The notes beneath the pieces were generated by a model. That model worked only from the letters and a program-made list of their open reading frames with translations, had not been told where the DNA came from and ran no database searches. From CAWBXL01 sp963837365 (GTDB lineage Bacteria > Acidobacteriota > Terriglobia > Terriglobales > Acidobacteriaceae): a stretch of 64,000 nt of DNA. Shown here piece by piece: positions 18,432-28,900 of this stretch (positions within the stretch are counted from its first letter, which is position 1; each line of letters opens with the position of its first letter). A program made the position numbers and the translations under genes. The stretch is from assembly GCA_963837365.1 (NCBI GenBank), contig CAWIMW010000008.1, positions 186,001 to 250,000 of the forward strand. Reading direction: 5' to 3'.

Positions 18432-18542
18432 TTGCCGGTCTGGCGTGATCCGACGTTGCCACGATCAGCTGGGACGATTAGGGGAGATGAGCGTTTCCTC
18501 TCTTCTTCAAAGGAATGGTCGGCACAGTCTCCGGCCAAACGG

Positions 18543-20141
18543 TTACTGAACCGTAAGATGGACCGTGGATGTGTGATGCAACGCACCCGAGGTTGCGGTT
18601 ACGACAATCGCCGCAGTTCCACCTTTCGCCTGACTCTTGCTGCCACCGCCGCAGCCAGTCGAAGCGAACAGAGCTCCCGCGATGAACGCAGTTGCGAACC
18701 CGGCACATAGCAGGGAATGCACGCCTCGGCGAGATCGGCCTGCTCCAGCAAAGAAACAGCCAAACATGACCGCACCGGCAAATAACGTGCCCAGCACATT
18801 GAGCCCGCCTGATTGAAGCGAAGTCGTCGCCGTCAGCGTGCTGGTGGCTGCCCCTGGGCCCGGAGTAACAGTCCCCGGATTGAACGTACAAGTCACGCCG
18901 GCCGGAGCTGCGCACGACAAATCAACCGTGCCGGTAAATCCATTTGCTGGCGTTATGGTGAGCGCGAAGTTCGCCGAGCCCCCGGCCGCAACCGTTGCAT
19001 TCTGCGGACTCGCTGTCAGCGAATAGTCGGCTGTGGGCGCTGCCGCCGTGATCGCGCCGAACAAGCCGTGGCCCTCGTCCGCGAGGCCGGCGGTGAAGTA
19101 GAGCGTATTCGAATCGCCCGTGCCACCGGCGCCGAACACCAGTCCCCACAACGAAGCGTTCGTAATGGGTGCCCCGGTCTGGTCGTTCAATTGACCCTGG
19201 AAGGTTCCGTTCGCGGGATCGAATGCGTTGATTGTTCCGTCTCCGAAATTGCCGATCAGGATGTCATTGCTGAACTTGCCGAAGTTGGCGCTGGCCTGCG
19301 CGACGCCCCAGGGGGAATTCAGCATACCGTTGGAGGCGAATCGCTTCACGAAGTTGCCCTCTAGATCGAAGATGTCAACGATCCCATTGCCGGCTGCGTT
19401 CACGGGGTCGTGCTTGGCGTGGTCCTGCACTGCGTACATCACAAATATCTGACTTCGCACCTGCTGAATGTTGAACGGCGCATAGCCCGCCGGAAGGTTG
19501 GGGTCAGTGAACGAACCGGGAGGCGCTAGTGGTATGAAGGCCTGGGTGTACGGTTCGATCAACCCGCTGTGAAAATTCGCGACAACAAGATACGTCGCAC
19601 AACAGGCCGGGCTCAGCACAGCCAGTCCTTTGTACACGGCGCCGGAGGTTGAATGATCGATGGCCAGAATTGCATTGCCCGAGCCGTTCCAGCCCGAGAC
19701 GGTTCCGTCTTCCGTCACAAAGAGAAATTTGCTGTCAGCGCCGCCGAGCACGAATTCCCCATCCTCGGCAACGGCCGTTCCGGTAGGCGTGGCGGACGAA
19801 GTATCGTTTGCTGGAGCAGGAATCAGGAAATCGCCCTGCGAGACGCCGTCGGCACCGTAGCTAGTCGAAGACCCACTCCTGTTATTGGCAACGACGAAGG
19901 CTTGACCGGGCGCAAATGCGAGTCCCCATGGATTGATCAACTTGGGGTCGGTATGCGCAGCCGCTCCGGCGAGGTCTGAGACTAAATTGGTTTGTTGGTA
20001 TGAGTTGGCCTGCGCCACGGCACTCACCGTGCCGAGCAATAGGGCCGATCCGCAAATAGTTGCGAAGAACAAGATCTGGCGTTTCAAAATTCCTCCTTTC
20101 CTGGCTTCTAACTTCGACGCATGCTGCGGGGCATTTGACAT
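18543..20141 (-). CDS. TIGR03118-family secreted protein with Ig-like C-terminus
   Basis: 532 residues from the ATG at 20141. A TTG at 20087 with a strong AAAGGAGGA site would give MKRQILFF... and a cleaner signal peptide, so the first 18 residues may not be translated. Signal peptide to about residue 45, then a beta-propeller-like TIGR03118 domain (NLVSDLAGAAAHTDPKLINPWGLAF and repeated WGLVFGAGG/NGIVDIFDLEGNFVK blades). After that come an Ig-like repeat (ADYSLTASPQNATVAAGG) and the acidobacterial tail with a TGCGGG lipobox-like site and TVHLTVQ end. It is probably surface-exposed. It follows its ECF sigma factor by 15 bases. Confidence 0.8.
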   Translation of the reverse strand: MSNAPQHASKLEARKGGILKRQILFFATICGSALLLGTVSAVAQANSYQQTNLVSDLAGAAAHTDPKLINPWGLAFAPGQAFVVANNRSGSSTSYGADGVSQGDFLIPAPANDTSSATPTGTAVAEDGEFVLGGADSKFLFVTEDGTVSGWNGSGNAILAIDHSTSGAVYKGLAVLSPACCATYLVVANFHSGLIEPYTQAFIPLAPPGSFTDPNLPAGYAPFNIQQVRSQIFVMYAVQDHAKHDPVNAAGNGIVDIFDLEGNFVKRFASNGMLNSPWGVAQASANFGKFSNDILIGNFGDGTINAFDPANGTFQGQLNDQTGAPITNASLWGLVFGAGGTGDSNTLYFTAGLADEGHGLFGAITAAAPTADYSLTASPQNATVAAGGSANFALTITPANGFTGTVDLSCAAPAGVTCTFNPGTVTPGPGAATSTLTATTSLQSGGLNVLGTLFAGAVMFGCFFAGAGRSRRGVHSLLCAGFATAFIAGALFASTGCGGGSKSQAKGGTAAIVVTATSGALHHTSTVHLTVQ

Positions 20142-20156
20142 GGGATCTCCAGTTGG

Positions 20157-20834
20157 CTACTGCGTTGCCCGGACGCACGAACGCTGACCAGCGAAGTACC
20201 CGCTCAGGCGTTCTCGCAACTCCAGGCGGGCCCGCCACAGTCGCGCCTTGACTGCCGACTGCGTTAACCCGAGCACTTCTGCTGTTTCCTCCGTCGAGAA
20301 CCCCTCCACATCGCGTAGGACGAAAACAACTCTTATTGCGGGCTGCAATTCCTGGAGTGCACTCCTTAAGAGGTTGCGGAACTCAGATTCCCGGTGCAGT
20401 TCCTCGGGGTTTTGCTTCGGATCCACAAACTCGAAGGGAGGGCCCGCCTCTTCCGCTTGAAAATCTGCGTCCATGGACACTTCTTTGGCGGACCGCAGCT
20501 TTCGCAGTTTCATCAGGGACTCATTGATCGTGATGCGAATCAGCCAGGTCGAGAACTTTGATTTCTCCTCGAATTGAGCCAGCTTGCGAAACACCTTGAG
20601 AAATGCCTCCTGTACCACCTCCTGCGCGTCTTCCATATTGTGGGTGATGTGTTGGGCGATGCGCAGGAGCCTGCGGTCGTAACGCTTTACAAGTTGTTCG
20701 AAAGCGGCAGCGTCCCCGTTCTTACAGGCTTGGACCAGTACCATGTCGTCATGGATCGAGACCGGCCCGCGATCCGGGTAAGGGCGAACGGCTGCGCCCT
20801 CACCCGAAGGCAAGTCGATTAGTGCGGGTGTCAT
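20157..20834 (-). CDS. ECF-type RNA polymerase sigma factor
   Basis: 225 residues. The ATG at 20834 overlaps the stop of the upstream gene (ATGA), suggesting translational coupling. Region 2 (ACKNGDAAAFEQLVKRYDRR, EDAQEVVQEAFLKVFRKL, FSTWLIRITINESLMKLRK) and region 4 (LQPAIRVVFVLRDVEGFSTEETAEVLGL, QSAVKARLWRARL) are complete. A ~30-residue N-terminal extension (residues 1-30) is unremarkable. No anti-sigma gene is adjacent. Regulation may run through the small secreted protein encoded just upstream. Confidence 0.9.
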   Translation of the reverse strand: MTPALIDLPSGEGAAVRPYPDRGPVSIHDDMVLVQACKNGDAAAFEQLVKRYDRRLLRIAQHITHNMEDAQEVVQEAFLKVFRKLAQFEEKSKFSTWLIRITINESLMKLRKLRSAKEVSMDADFQAEEAGPPFEFVDPKQNPEELHRESEFRNLLRSALQELQPAIRVVFVLRDVEGFSTEETAEVLGLTQSAVKARLWRARLELRERLSGYFAGQRSCVRATQ

Positions 20835-21292
20835 TGCCCCTGCTCCATTGCGGAGGCTGTGCATTGCCCAAGATCCTTATTCATTTTGTGGACCTCGAAC
20901 ATCAGCTCACCCAAGTCAGTTTTGGCCTTCTTGCCCAGTAGTTCGAAACGTTCTCCGGGTTTCAGCGTCTCGTTCTGCTGGTTGGTGAGACTGTAGGTTT
21001 TCTTGTCCTTGTCATTGACCAGCTTGTCTCCACTACCGGCCACGCAACCCTGGAGAGTGGCTCGATGATGGAGCTTCCAATAAAGCAAGCCCGCGCCCGC
21101 AGCCGCTCCTGCTACGACTCCGCCGACCACTGCGCCTTTTGACCCGTAGCTCGGAGTGGCTCCGGGGCCGCCATACTGGGCGAGCGCGGCAGTCGAAGCT
21201 GAAGCCATTAAAACCAGCGCCAGAATGGCGCGTCCCGGGTTTTTGCAACGAAATACGCGTGCTGACATTGTGGGGACGATCAGGTTCCTCAT
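20831..21292 (-). CDS. small exported protein with glycine-zipper segment
   Basis: 153 residues from the ATG at 21292 (AAGGAGAA upstream). Signal peptide (AILALVLMASASTAALAQ), a Gly-rich membrane-like segment (GAVVGGVVAGAAAGAGLLYW), then a soluble domain with a Cys (LQGCVAGSGDKLVNDKDKK) and ELLGKKAKTDLGELMFEVHK. It resembles DUF-type OB-fold-like secreted acidobacterial proteins. It is the first gene of a coupled unit with the ECF sigma factor and the TIGR03118 protein. Confidence 0.65.
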   Translation of the reverse strand: MRNLIVPTMSARVFRCKNPGRAILALVLMASASTAALAQYGGPGATPSYGSKGAVVGGVVAGAAAGAGLLYWKLHHRATLQGCVAGSGDKLVNDKDKKTYSLTNQQNETLKPGERFELLGKKAKTDLGELMFEVHKMNKDLGQCTASAMEQGQ

Positions 21293-21409
21293 TGCGAAAT
21301 TCTCCTTTTCTTGTTTCATGATGTATTGGCCGTTGCCGGCCGGGGCGTGTACGCGAAGAGCCCCAACCGGCGGCTGCTTCGCGTACACAACCAAACGTAG
21401 GACAGCAGG

Positions 21410-21973
21410 TTACTTCTCTGTTCCTTCCACCGACGGGATTCCGGCGGCGAACCAAACTCCGCCTACATTCCGGATTAACAGCACCGGACTGGTACAGGGG
21501 ACCGGCGGAGCGGGCGTCAGGAAATCGTTAATTCTGAAATCCCCGTCGGCCGCAAGGGCTACCCCGGTGAGAGTTGAGTCGTGGGCGGTAGCGGATGCCG
21601 ACGGTCCACAGAAGAGAGTGGCGTGCACGCTCTGTCCGCCGTTGGTCCCGATGCCATTACCCGCGGCCAGAAGCAGGCCGCGTCCCACAACTCGGATATG
21701 CCCGTCGGGCCGCACCGTGGCATCGAGGGTCGCGATCCTCCACGGCCCGGCGGGGGAAACACCTCGAACAACGTTGAGATTGACTGCCCCGTTAGCCGCC
21801 ACACCGGTGACAGGGATGACCCCGATTCCGCCCTCGAATTGCAGGGTGTTGTCCCAATTGTTTTGAGCCGAAGCGATGCCAGAAATGGTGAGTGCTACGA
21901 GCGCTACAGCCAGTCCGCGGATGACGCTCCCCGCCCTGCCATCAAAAAACTTTCCACTGCGATTGCGATTCAC
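21410..21973 (-). CDS. secreted hypothetical protein
   Basis: 187 residues from a GTG at 21973 with AAGGAGAAAA immediately upstream. Signal peptide (GLAVALVALTISGIASAQ), then a beta-rich domain (GVIPVTGVAANGAVNLNVV, GPWRIATLDATVRPDGHI, HATLFCGPSASATAHDS) with two Cys. No enzyme motif is seen. It belongs to a run of three small exported proteins around ECF sigma genes. Confidence 0.6.
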   Translation of the reverse strand: MNRNRSGKFFDGRAGSVIRGLAVALVALTISGIASAQNNWDNTLQFEGGIGVIPVTGVAANGAVNLNVVRGVSPAGPWRIATLDATVRPDGHIRVVGRGLLLAAGNGIGTNGGQSVHATLFCGPSASATAHDSTLTGVALAADGDFRINDFLTPAPPVPCTSPVLLIRNVGGVWFAAGIPSVEGTEK

Positions 21974-22176
21974 TTTTTTCTCCTTGTTGTATTTGGCCCT
22001 CGAAGGGCCTGGTTTTGATTGATCGACTGCAAAATCTGCGGCGGCCAATTGTTTCCGCCGGAATCTTGCCAGTGACGGCCGGATCGTCAGGCCCATGTGC
22101 AAGCTAGGCGGTGCCGCCCCATACCGTCCTTAAAGGCTGGCAAAGAAATTCCAAAGAAAATCCAAGTCCAGTTGCT

Positions 22177-22842
22177 CTATTTGTCCTGGTGAAAAAAGTA
22201 GTAGTCGGCGGTGTACGGCACGAGCTGAGTCTGCCCCACCGAGCACGCGGTTGGGGGGACAGCTCCTCCCTTGGTATTTAGGCGTTGAATGAACGTGGCT
22301 TTGGCCAGAAGGTTGCCGCCCGTAGGTCCCTTGAGGTTCCCGACTGACTGCAACAACAGGCATTGAATCGAGCCGGTATTTGGGCAACTCTCGGTGTCAG
22401 CGTTGGGGTCGATTCCCTTCACCTTCACCATCCACACCCTGCTGCTATCGAGGGAACTCTGCCAGGTCGCGTTCCCACTGAGGGGGACGGTAACGTCCGG
22501 CTTGGGGTTCGCATTGATGCTCTGGAAGTGAGTGATGATCTGGAACTGCTGCCCGAAGAAATCTGTAAAGAGGGTGGCTTCGGGGCGTGCGGTGGGATTC
22601 CAGGCTGCGCCACCGGTGCTCGTCGGCAGGCAAGTATAGCCCTGGCTGCCAAAGGCGTGGCCGACCAAATATGCAGAGTTACCCTCGGGTGGCGTGATAT
22701 CGATGGGCGTAGTTGGAGGCGTGACTCTTTGCGCCGCCGCATGGGTGACGGTAGCAAATGCACATCCGAGTGCGAGAACTGCCATGAGTAAACGATGAAC
22801 TCGTGCAGTCGTTTTTGAAGGTTGTCTGAGGTTGTAATTCAT
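22177..22842 (-). CDS. DUF3455-family secreted protein
   Basis: 221 residues from the ATG at 22842 (GAGAAG upstream). Signal peptide (LLMAVLALGCAFATVTHAAAQ). The mature part carries the DUF3455 pattern: SAYLVGHAFGSQGYTCLP, WNPTARPEATLFTDFFGQQF, ITHF, WMVKVKGIDPNADTESCPN, GGNLLAKATFIQRLNTKGG and VPYTADYYFF. The family is found in fungi and bacteria and has no assigned reaction. Confidence 0.75.
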   Translation of the reverse strand: MNYNLRQPSKTTARVHRLLMAVLALGCAFATVTHAAAQRVTPPTTPIDITPPEGNSAYLVGHAFGSQGYTCLPTSTGGAAWNPTARPEATLFTDFFGQQFQIITHFQSINANPKPDVTVPLSGNATWQSSLDSSRVWMVKVKGIDPNADTESCPNTGSIQCLLLQSVGNLKGPTGGNLLAKATFIQRLNTKGGAVPPTACSVGQTQLVPYTADYYFFHQDK

Positions 22843-23009
22843 TTTGTTTCTTCTCCATTTCTCTGTGTTGTTTCTGGTTACCAACGGTTAAGGTTGTTGA
22901 GACACACGGCCGGCCCGAAGGCTTCACCGCCGCGGTTACGCGCCGATCGAAAGGTCCCTATGTCGTTGACGAGTTGTTAGTGCACCCTGCTGGACACTTG
23001 CCCGGGGGC

Positions 23010-23397
23010 TTAGTTGACCTCACTTAGGCAGGACGAGATCTCCGGGGAATTTGCTTTTTGTGGGGGCTGCCCTTGGTAATCGAACGCAGCCAAGGATTTG
23101 TTATTCTCTCCGCTCTCCAACCCGACGTTTTCTGCCGGCTGATTCTTGCAGATCATATTTCGCGCTTCGCCGATAAGAATTCTCAACAGCCAGGCGCGGA
23201 AAGCGCTTTCAGATTCAAACCGCGGCGGATTGCGCGAGGCCTTGAGCCAGCAGTTTCGCAGCGTCACTTCCAGCCCTTCATTCCCGCCCAGCACGCAGCA
23301 GGCTATGAAAGAGAGCAGTTCGCGTGAACGAGCGAAGCGAGCATCGAAAACGGCCGGGTCTTCTTGCCTGTTCGAGATCGGGATGGTATTGCGCACG
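23010..23397 (-). CDS. short sigma-70 region-2-like protein
   Basis: 128 residues from a GTG at 23397 with AGGAGGAAG upstream. The first ~90 residues resemble region 2 of acidobacterial ECF sigma factors (RSRELLSFIACCVLGGNEGLE, FESESAFRAWLLRILIGEARNM). There is no region 4; the tail is polar. It could be a truncated sigma factor or a region-2-only regulator. A putative anti-sigma and another sigma factor lie just upstream on the same strand. Confidence 0.5.
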
Positions 23398-23596
23398 TTC
23401 TTCCTCCTGGTTGATGAAAAGCCGCAATCGGCCTCACTAGATATGACGAGATCGGAAACGATTTTGCTTTTCGGCAAAGATTTGTTCGTGATGGGGGCGC
23501 GAGGTGCCCTCAGTGATCGAGGGCAACGAAGAAATTGGGGCGTGGAGACTGCATCCAGCTACTTCAGGCCACCACAATCCAGCAATTACGATTGGA

Positions 23597-24685
23597 CTAT
23601 AAGGTGTTGGACGATTGTTGCGGTAAAGGAGATGGCGCGCGACTCAGGTCGCGGTCTCGCATGGCGGAATGGCAAACCATGCAGGATCGTTGCGTGCTAT
23701 TTCCTTCCTCGGAAACCAGGGCATAAGTCAGGCCGTGGAGTGACCAGGTAACGACCTTATAGCCCTCGACAGTGGAATAGTGGAAACTCACTTTCTTGAA
23801 ATCCACTTCGACTCCTCCCGATGCGAGGGCCGCCGAATCCGGGGTTACCATCAAGCTTGCAGCGGCCGTCTTCAGCTGGGCCGTCTGCGTGTGGTAAGCA
23901 ATGAAAGCGGCGGTCTTGTCGCCGACTTGCACCAGCCGCGCTCCCTCCAGGCGGTAAGGCCGCTCCTCGCCAGGAGCTGCGGGCGACGCCGGCAGAGCCA
24001 GAGAAAACGGTGCCTTCGCTTTGAACCATTGATTCAGCGTTTGCTGCGAGGCCGCGCTAACTTCAAGCGGAAGTTGTCCTCGTGCGTGCTGCCGGTGAGT
24101 CCTGACCGCCAGTTCGGCGAACTGAGGCCCAGAGAGCGGCGCCGCTGATGACCACGGCCTGGCAATCAACACCCCGGCAAGCACCATCATGGCTAAGGCT
24201 GGCACCAGCCACCTCATCAACGGCCAACGTGATGAGGGACGCGGCGCAGATGGGGAAATAAGATCGGGCCGCGACGGCGCTCTCAATTCGGCTAGCAGCA
24301 TTGCTTCGTCGGGAGTCGGGTCGGCGGACGCGGCAGCGCGCAGTCGCGGTCCGCAGTGCGCGCAGAGCGCGGCATGCATGATCAACTGCCTGGCCTTGAT
24401 CTCGGGCCAAAGCCCGGCGGCCACTTCATGCCAGTCAACATCACTATCTTTTGGACAGTTAGCCCGGTATGGCGCCGCCGATGTCAAGACCGTCTCTGTC
24501 CCGTCCACCAGCCACTTGTATTTCGCCACCTTCGCGCCGCAATCTACGCAGGTAGCGATGTGCGCCGCTGCTTCGCGAACGATTTCCGGGGACAGCTTGT
24601 GCGGCTCGTGCCCACTCTCTGAAGCCGTGGGCACAAGAGCATCGAGTTCCTGGTTATCAATGTGCTTACCGATTGGCCGTCCCAA
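23597..24685 (-). CDS. putative membrane anti-sigma factor with two Zn-finger-like motifs and a CXXCH motif
   Basis: 362 residues. The N-terminal cytoplasmic part has two HxxxCxxC-type metal sites (AHIATCVDCGAKV and HAALCAHCGPRL), as in ZAS-domain anti-sigma factors. One membrane helix follows (WLVPALAMMVLAGVLIA, ~residue 160), then a ~190-residue outer domain ending with a CMVCH motif (c-type haem-like CXXCH). Its start lies 12 bases after the stop of the sigma factor at 24698-25414, so the pair is an operon. The CXXCH could bind haem or metal and serve as a redox sensor; this is inference. Confidence 0.65.
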   Translation of the reverse strand: MGRPIGKHIDNQELDALVPTASESGHEPHKLSPEIVREAAAHIATCVDCGAKVAKYKWLVDGTETVLTSAAPYRANCPKDSDVDWHEVAAGLWPEIKARQLIMHAALCAHCGPRLRAAASADPTPDEAMLLAELRAPSRPDLISPSAPRPSSRWPLMRWLVPALAMMVLAGVLIARPWSSAAPLSGPQFAELAVRTHRQHARGQLPLEVSAASQQTLNQWFKAKAPFSLALPASPAAPGEERPYRLEGARLVQVGDKTAAFIAYHTQTAQLKTAAASLMVTPDSAALASGGVEVDFKKVSFHYSTVEGYKVVTWSLHGLTYALVSEEGNSTQRSCMVCHSAMRDRDLSRAPSPLPQQSSNTL

Positions 24686-24697
24686 ATCCTGGCACTC

Positions 24698-25414
24698 CTA
24701 CCTATTTGATACGAGTTCCTGAGGGATTTTGCTTTCGTCCCGACCCTCGTCATCGCCGGTAGCCGAATGGGGCCCAAGGATCTGGTCCCGAATGGAACGC
24801 TTCAGCCGTTCAATGACACTTCCAACTCCCTTGGTACCCAGTCCAATAGCCGGCAGGGAGGCAATTTCCTTGGTGCTCATTCCTTGCCGGAAGTAAAGCC
24901 AGAAAATCATACGGTCGCGCTCCTGATCAGGGCCAGTCAGGCCACGCCTCAGGTGTTCATCAATCTCATTTAAAAAGACTTCGAAGGCAATTCTTTCCTG
25001 GCTACCATGCACCTCGATTCCCGCCTCAGGGTCAACATCGGCGGTGGAAATGTGGGGCTGGTCACCGCCGGAGGATTGACTGTGGCCGTGCTTGAAGTAG
25101 TCGTGAGTGGCATTGGCGGCGGTCCTCTTGAGATAGCCCAAAATGGCCTCGGGGCGCTGGAGGGCGAAGTCGCGCAGCAATCTTCGCCCTCCTTCCCAGA
25201 GTTTTAAGTAGGTTACCTGGATCAGGTCTTCCACCAGGGACCGAGAAGGCTTTCCCCACATGGAGGCGGTACGCATAATAATCAGGCCGAGGGGCCTTGC
25301 AACCCGGGAAACAAACTCCTCCCACGCCTCGTCGTCACAAGGTCCGGCGCACAAACAGACCACGTCTTTCAGGGACAAAGACGAATATCGCGTCGTTCTC
25401 TGGGTGTTCGGCAT
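24698..25414 (-). CDS. sigma-70 family RNA polymerase sigma factor
   Basis: 238 residues. Region 2-like part: CDDEAWEEFVSRVARPLGLII, SLVEDLIQVTYLKLWEGG, GYLKRTAANATHDYFK. Region 4-like part: QERDRMIFWLYFRQGMSTKEIASLPAIGL and TKGVGSVIERLKRSIRDQI. The 20-residue insert between (GDQPHISTADVDPEAGI) is polar. It is co-transcribed with the membrane anti-sigma-like gene that follows, which probably controls it. Confidence 0.8.
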   Translation of the reverse strand: MPNTQRTTRYSSLSLKDVVCLCAGPCDDEAWEEFVSRVARPLGLIIMRTASMWGKPSRSLVEDLIQVTYLKLWEGGRRLLRDFALQRPEAILGYLKRTAANATHDYFKHGHSQSSGGDQPHISTADVDPEAGIEVHGSQERIAFEVFLNEIDEHLRRGLTGPDQERDRMIFWLYFRQGMSTKEIASLPAIGLGTKGVGSVIERLKRSIRDQILGPHSATGDDEGRDESKIPQELVSNR

Positions 25415-25748
25415 TGTTATTTCCGGTCAGAGTCGGCCACTCGGCAGAGGCCAAAGTACAGGCGGCGAAAAGAGGTGTGCCGTTTCTGCGAATTTCAGTT
25501 CGTACACAAATCCCAGCGCCTGCGGATTAGATGATGTTGAGTCCCTTCGGCTTGCAAAACTCTTGTCATCACTTTGTCAACAGGATGTATGTTTGCACCC
25601 GATCTCTTGCCGCTATCACGGATAAACTTTGATCTTGCTGGTGACCCTTGTGGCATCCGACCCCTTCTACTAGAATCTTGCGTAATTGCTGGATCCTGGG
25701 CCCAAGCACAAGGTAGGGTTGACGCTCAAGATCGTCCTTAGCGGCTGG
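25415..25748. other. intergenic, no feature recognised
   Basis: I see no ORF with coding character, no clear promoter and no repeat here. It holds the upstream region of the sigma factor at 24698-25414. Confidence 0.4.
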
Positions 25749-25916
25749 CCGCCTCACAGAACACGAAGACGATCTCGTTGGGCCAGACTCTGCAAAAAGT
25801 CGAGGCAATTCTCGGGCAACCAGAAAGAGTTGTGAACCTGGGGCCAAAAGTTACATACATCTACAAAGACATGAAAGTGATTTTCCAGGATGGATAAGGT
25901 GGCGGATGTAGAGTGA
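25749..25916 (+). pseudogene. C-terminal remnant of a BamE/OmlA-like 'template' domain protein
   Basis: The plus frame reads KTISLGQTLQKVEAILGQP then VVNLGPKVTYIYKDMKVIF; after QDG an extra T creates a TAA. Removing one base gives the expected ending KVADVE and a TGA at 25914-25916. A TAG closes the frame just upstream, so the N-terminal part is missing. The block matches the short domain ending many acidobacterial lipoproteins. It is a truncated and frameshifted gene end. Confidence 0.55.
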
Positions 25917-25962
25917 GCGGCGATGATTGTTGCATGGTGAACCCAACGATCCTAACATTCGC

Positions 25963-28900
25963 TCAATGAAAATCATGCGAAGGCGTCGTCGCAGCACTGA
26001 TTGCCAGGGGCTTGATACTTCGCGCCTTCAGGTGCACAACATCATCTTGGTTCTGCACCAGTCCGGAAACCAAAACGAACCTTTCATTCAGCACGGCCAT
26101 GCGATTCTTGTCGTAGAAGTCGGGGCTGATAATCACCCGCGAAGTTCCGGTTTCGTCTTCCAGCGTCATAAAGATGATCCCCTTGGCCGTTCCCGGTCTC
26201 TGGCGGGTAATCACACAACCGGCAACCGTAGCTTCTTTCCCGTGGGGAATATCTCTCAACTCCAGCGCGGACTTGACGCCTCGCGCCCGCAGAACCTCTC
26301 TCCGATACGCCATCGGGTGTGGCCCAGTGGTCAATCCAATTCCGTGGTAGTCCGCGACCAGCCTCTCTTCGATATCCATGCGGCGCAACGGCGATGTCGA
26401 ATCCGCCTCCACAATGCCTTCGAGCAAAGGCCCATTCTTTCTCACGGCCTTCTCCACTTGCCATAACGCATCGCGTCGATGCAGCTTTGCATCGGGATAC
26501 AGATTATTCAGCGCGCCGATTTTCGCCAGCATGGCAAGATGATCGCGACTCAATTGAGGCACGCGACGAGCCAACTCTTCCACGGACGCAAACGGACCAT
26601 CTCCACGCTGGCTTACAAGGGTTTCGCCTGCGATTTGGGACAAACCGCGCACATAACGGAACCCGAGGCGAAGGCCAAGCTGGCCTTCGTTGTCGGATTC
26701 CACAGTGCAGTTCCACTGCGAACATGTCACATCTACAGGCCTTACTCGTAGTCCATGGCGCTGCGCGTCTTTCACAATCGTGGCCGGATGGTAGAAGCCC
26801 ATCGGCCAATTGTTCAGCAAGGCCGCTGTAAAGGCCGCGAGATAGCGGACCTTCAAGAACGCGCTGGCATAAGCGATAAGAGCAAAACTGGCCGCGTGAG
26901 ATTCGGGGAAACCGTAAAGTGCAAAAGAACTGATGAATTTCACAATCTGATCCTGGGTCTTCCCGGGAAAACCGTTTGTCGTCATCCCGGCGCGAAGTTT
27001 GGCTTCGATCTCCCGCATGCGTTGTTGGGAACGCTTACTGCCCAATGCGCGACGCAACTCTTCCGCCTCGCCTCCGGTGAAGTTGGCGCAGATCATGGCC
27101 AGTTTGAGGAGCTGTTCCTGAAATAAGGGAACACCTAGCGTCCGCTTCAATGCCGGGATGAGCGACTCGTGAGGATAGGTGACAGGCTCTTTCCCCTGAC
27201 GCCGCTTCAAATACGGGCTAGTCATCTCGCCAGTAATCGGGCCAGGACGAATCAAAGCGACTTGCGTGACCAAATCGTAGAAACGGGTGGGGTTGTTGCG
27301 CGGCAAGGACGCCATCTGAGCGCAACTCTCGATCTGAAACATGCCGATGGTGTCGGCTTTGCGGATCGTATCGTAAACATCGGGGCAATCCTGCGGCAAA
27401 TGCGCGAGGTCTATTTCTTCACCGTAGTGATCGCGAATCAGGCTAATGCTGTCTTTGACCACCGCCATCATTCCCAAACCGAGCAGGTCCACTTTAATCA
27501 GTCCGAGATCGGCACAATCGTCTTTGTCCCATTGCACCACCACCCTTCCTGGCATAGTGGCGGGTTCTAGTGGAACCACCGAATCCAACTGCCCCTGGCA
27601 AATGACCATGCCGCCCGAGTGCTGGCTGAGATGACGCGGCAAGTCCTGCACCCGCTGGCACAGACTGAGGTACACGGCAATCTGCGGATGGCTGAGATCG
27701 AGGCCAGTGTTAGTGAATTGTTTTTCCATCGTGTCATTCGGGTCTCGCCATTCCCATGTCCCCACAATTGCCGATAGCCGGGCCAGGGTGTCTTCGTCGA
27801 AACCGAGCACCTTGCCCATCTCGCGCGCCGCCGAACGCCCACGGTAGGTGCAAACATTCGCCGTCATGGCCGCGCCACGTTTGCCATAACGCTCGTAGAC
27901 ATACTGAATTACTTTTTCGCGCTCATCCCCGCTTGGCAGATCGAGATCAATGTCTGGCCACTCTCCCCGTTCCTCCGAAAGAAAACGCTCAAATAACAAA
28001 TCCATGCCGATGGGATCAATGGCCGTAATGCCCAGCGAATAGCACACGGCGCTGTTGGCGGCTGAACCGCGCCCCTGCACCAAAATGCCGTTCTGTTCGC
28101 AGAAACAAATCAGGTCCCAAACAATGAGGAAGTAGCCTGCCAGCTTGAGCTTTTCGATCAGAGCCAGCTCCTTTTCAAGCTGGGTTCGCACTCGTGCGCT
28201 AACCGGCCGATAACGGCAACGTGCTCCCTCCCATGTTCGTTTATGCAGAAAGGAATCCATGGTCTCGCCTTCCGGCACTGGATATCGTGGGAACTCATAT
28301 CCCAATTTCTCCAAAGTGAATTCCAGGCGAGAAGACAACTCGCTGGTGTTAGCAATCGCTTCTGGAATGTCGGAAAAGAGTTCGCTCATCTCCTCCGCAC
28401 CGCGTACATGGCGTTGAGAATTTCGCGCAAGCAGCCGGCCAGCCGTCTCCAGCCGCCGCTTGTTCTTGATGCAGGTGAATACATCAGCGATCTGCCGTTC
28501 CGCCGGGGTTGCGTAGCAGACGCCATTCGTCGCCAACAGCGGGAGACCACGCTCCCGCGCCAAACTGACGGCAGCCTGGTTCCGCGCTTCCTGAAAACGG
28601 TCGGCGTGCCTTTGTAATTCCACGTACACATTCTGAGATCCAAAGATGGAAATGAGCTGCCGTAGCAAATGGCGGCCCCCCGCCATTCCATCTCTTGCCA
28701 AAGCATGTGCCAGTGGTCCGTTCTCATCGCCGGTCAAACAAATCAACCCTTCCGTGTGGCCCTGCAATTCCGCGAGTCCTACGGTCGCGACGGTTTTCTT
28801 ATTGGTACGTAACTTCGCAGTCGTAATCAGGCGACAGAGGTTCTGATAACCAGTTCGAGATTCGACCAGGAGTGGATAGTTCCCACCTTCTGCGATGCTG

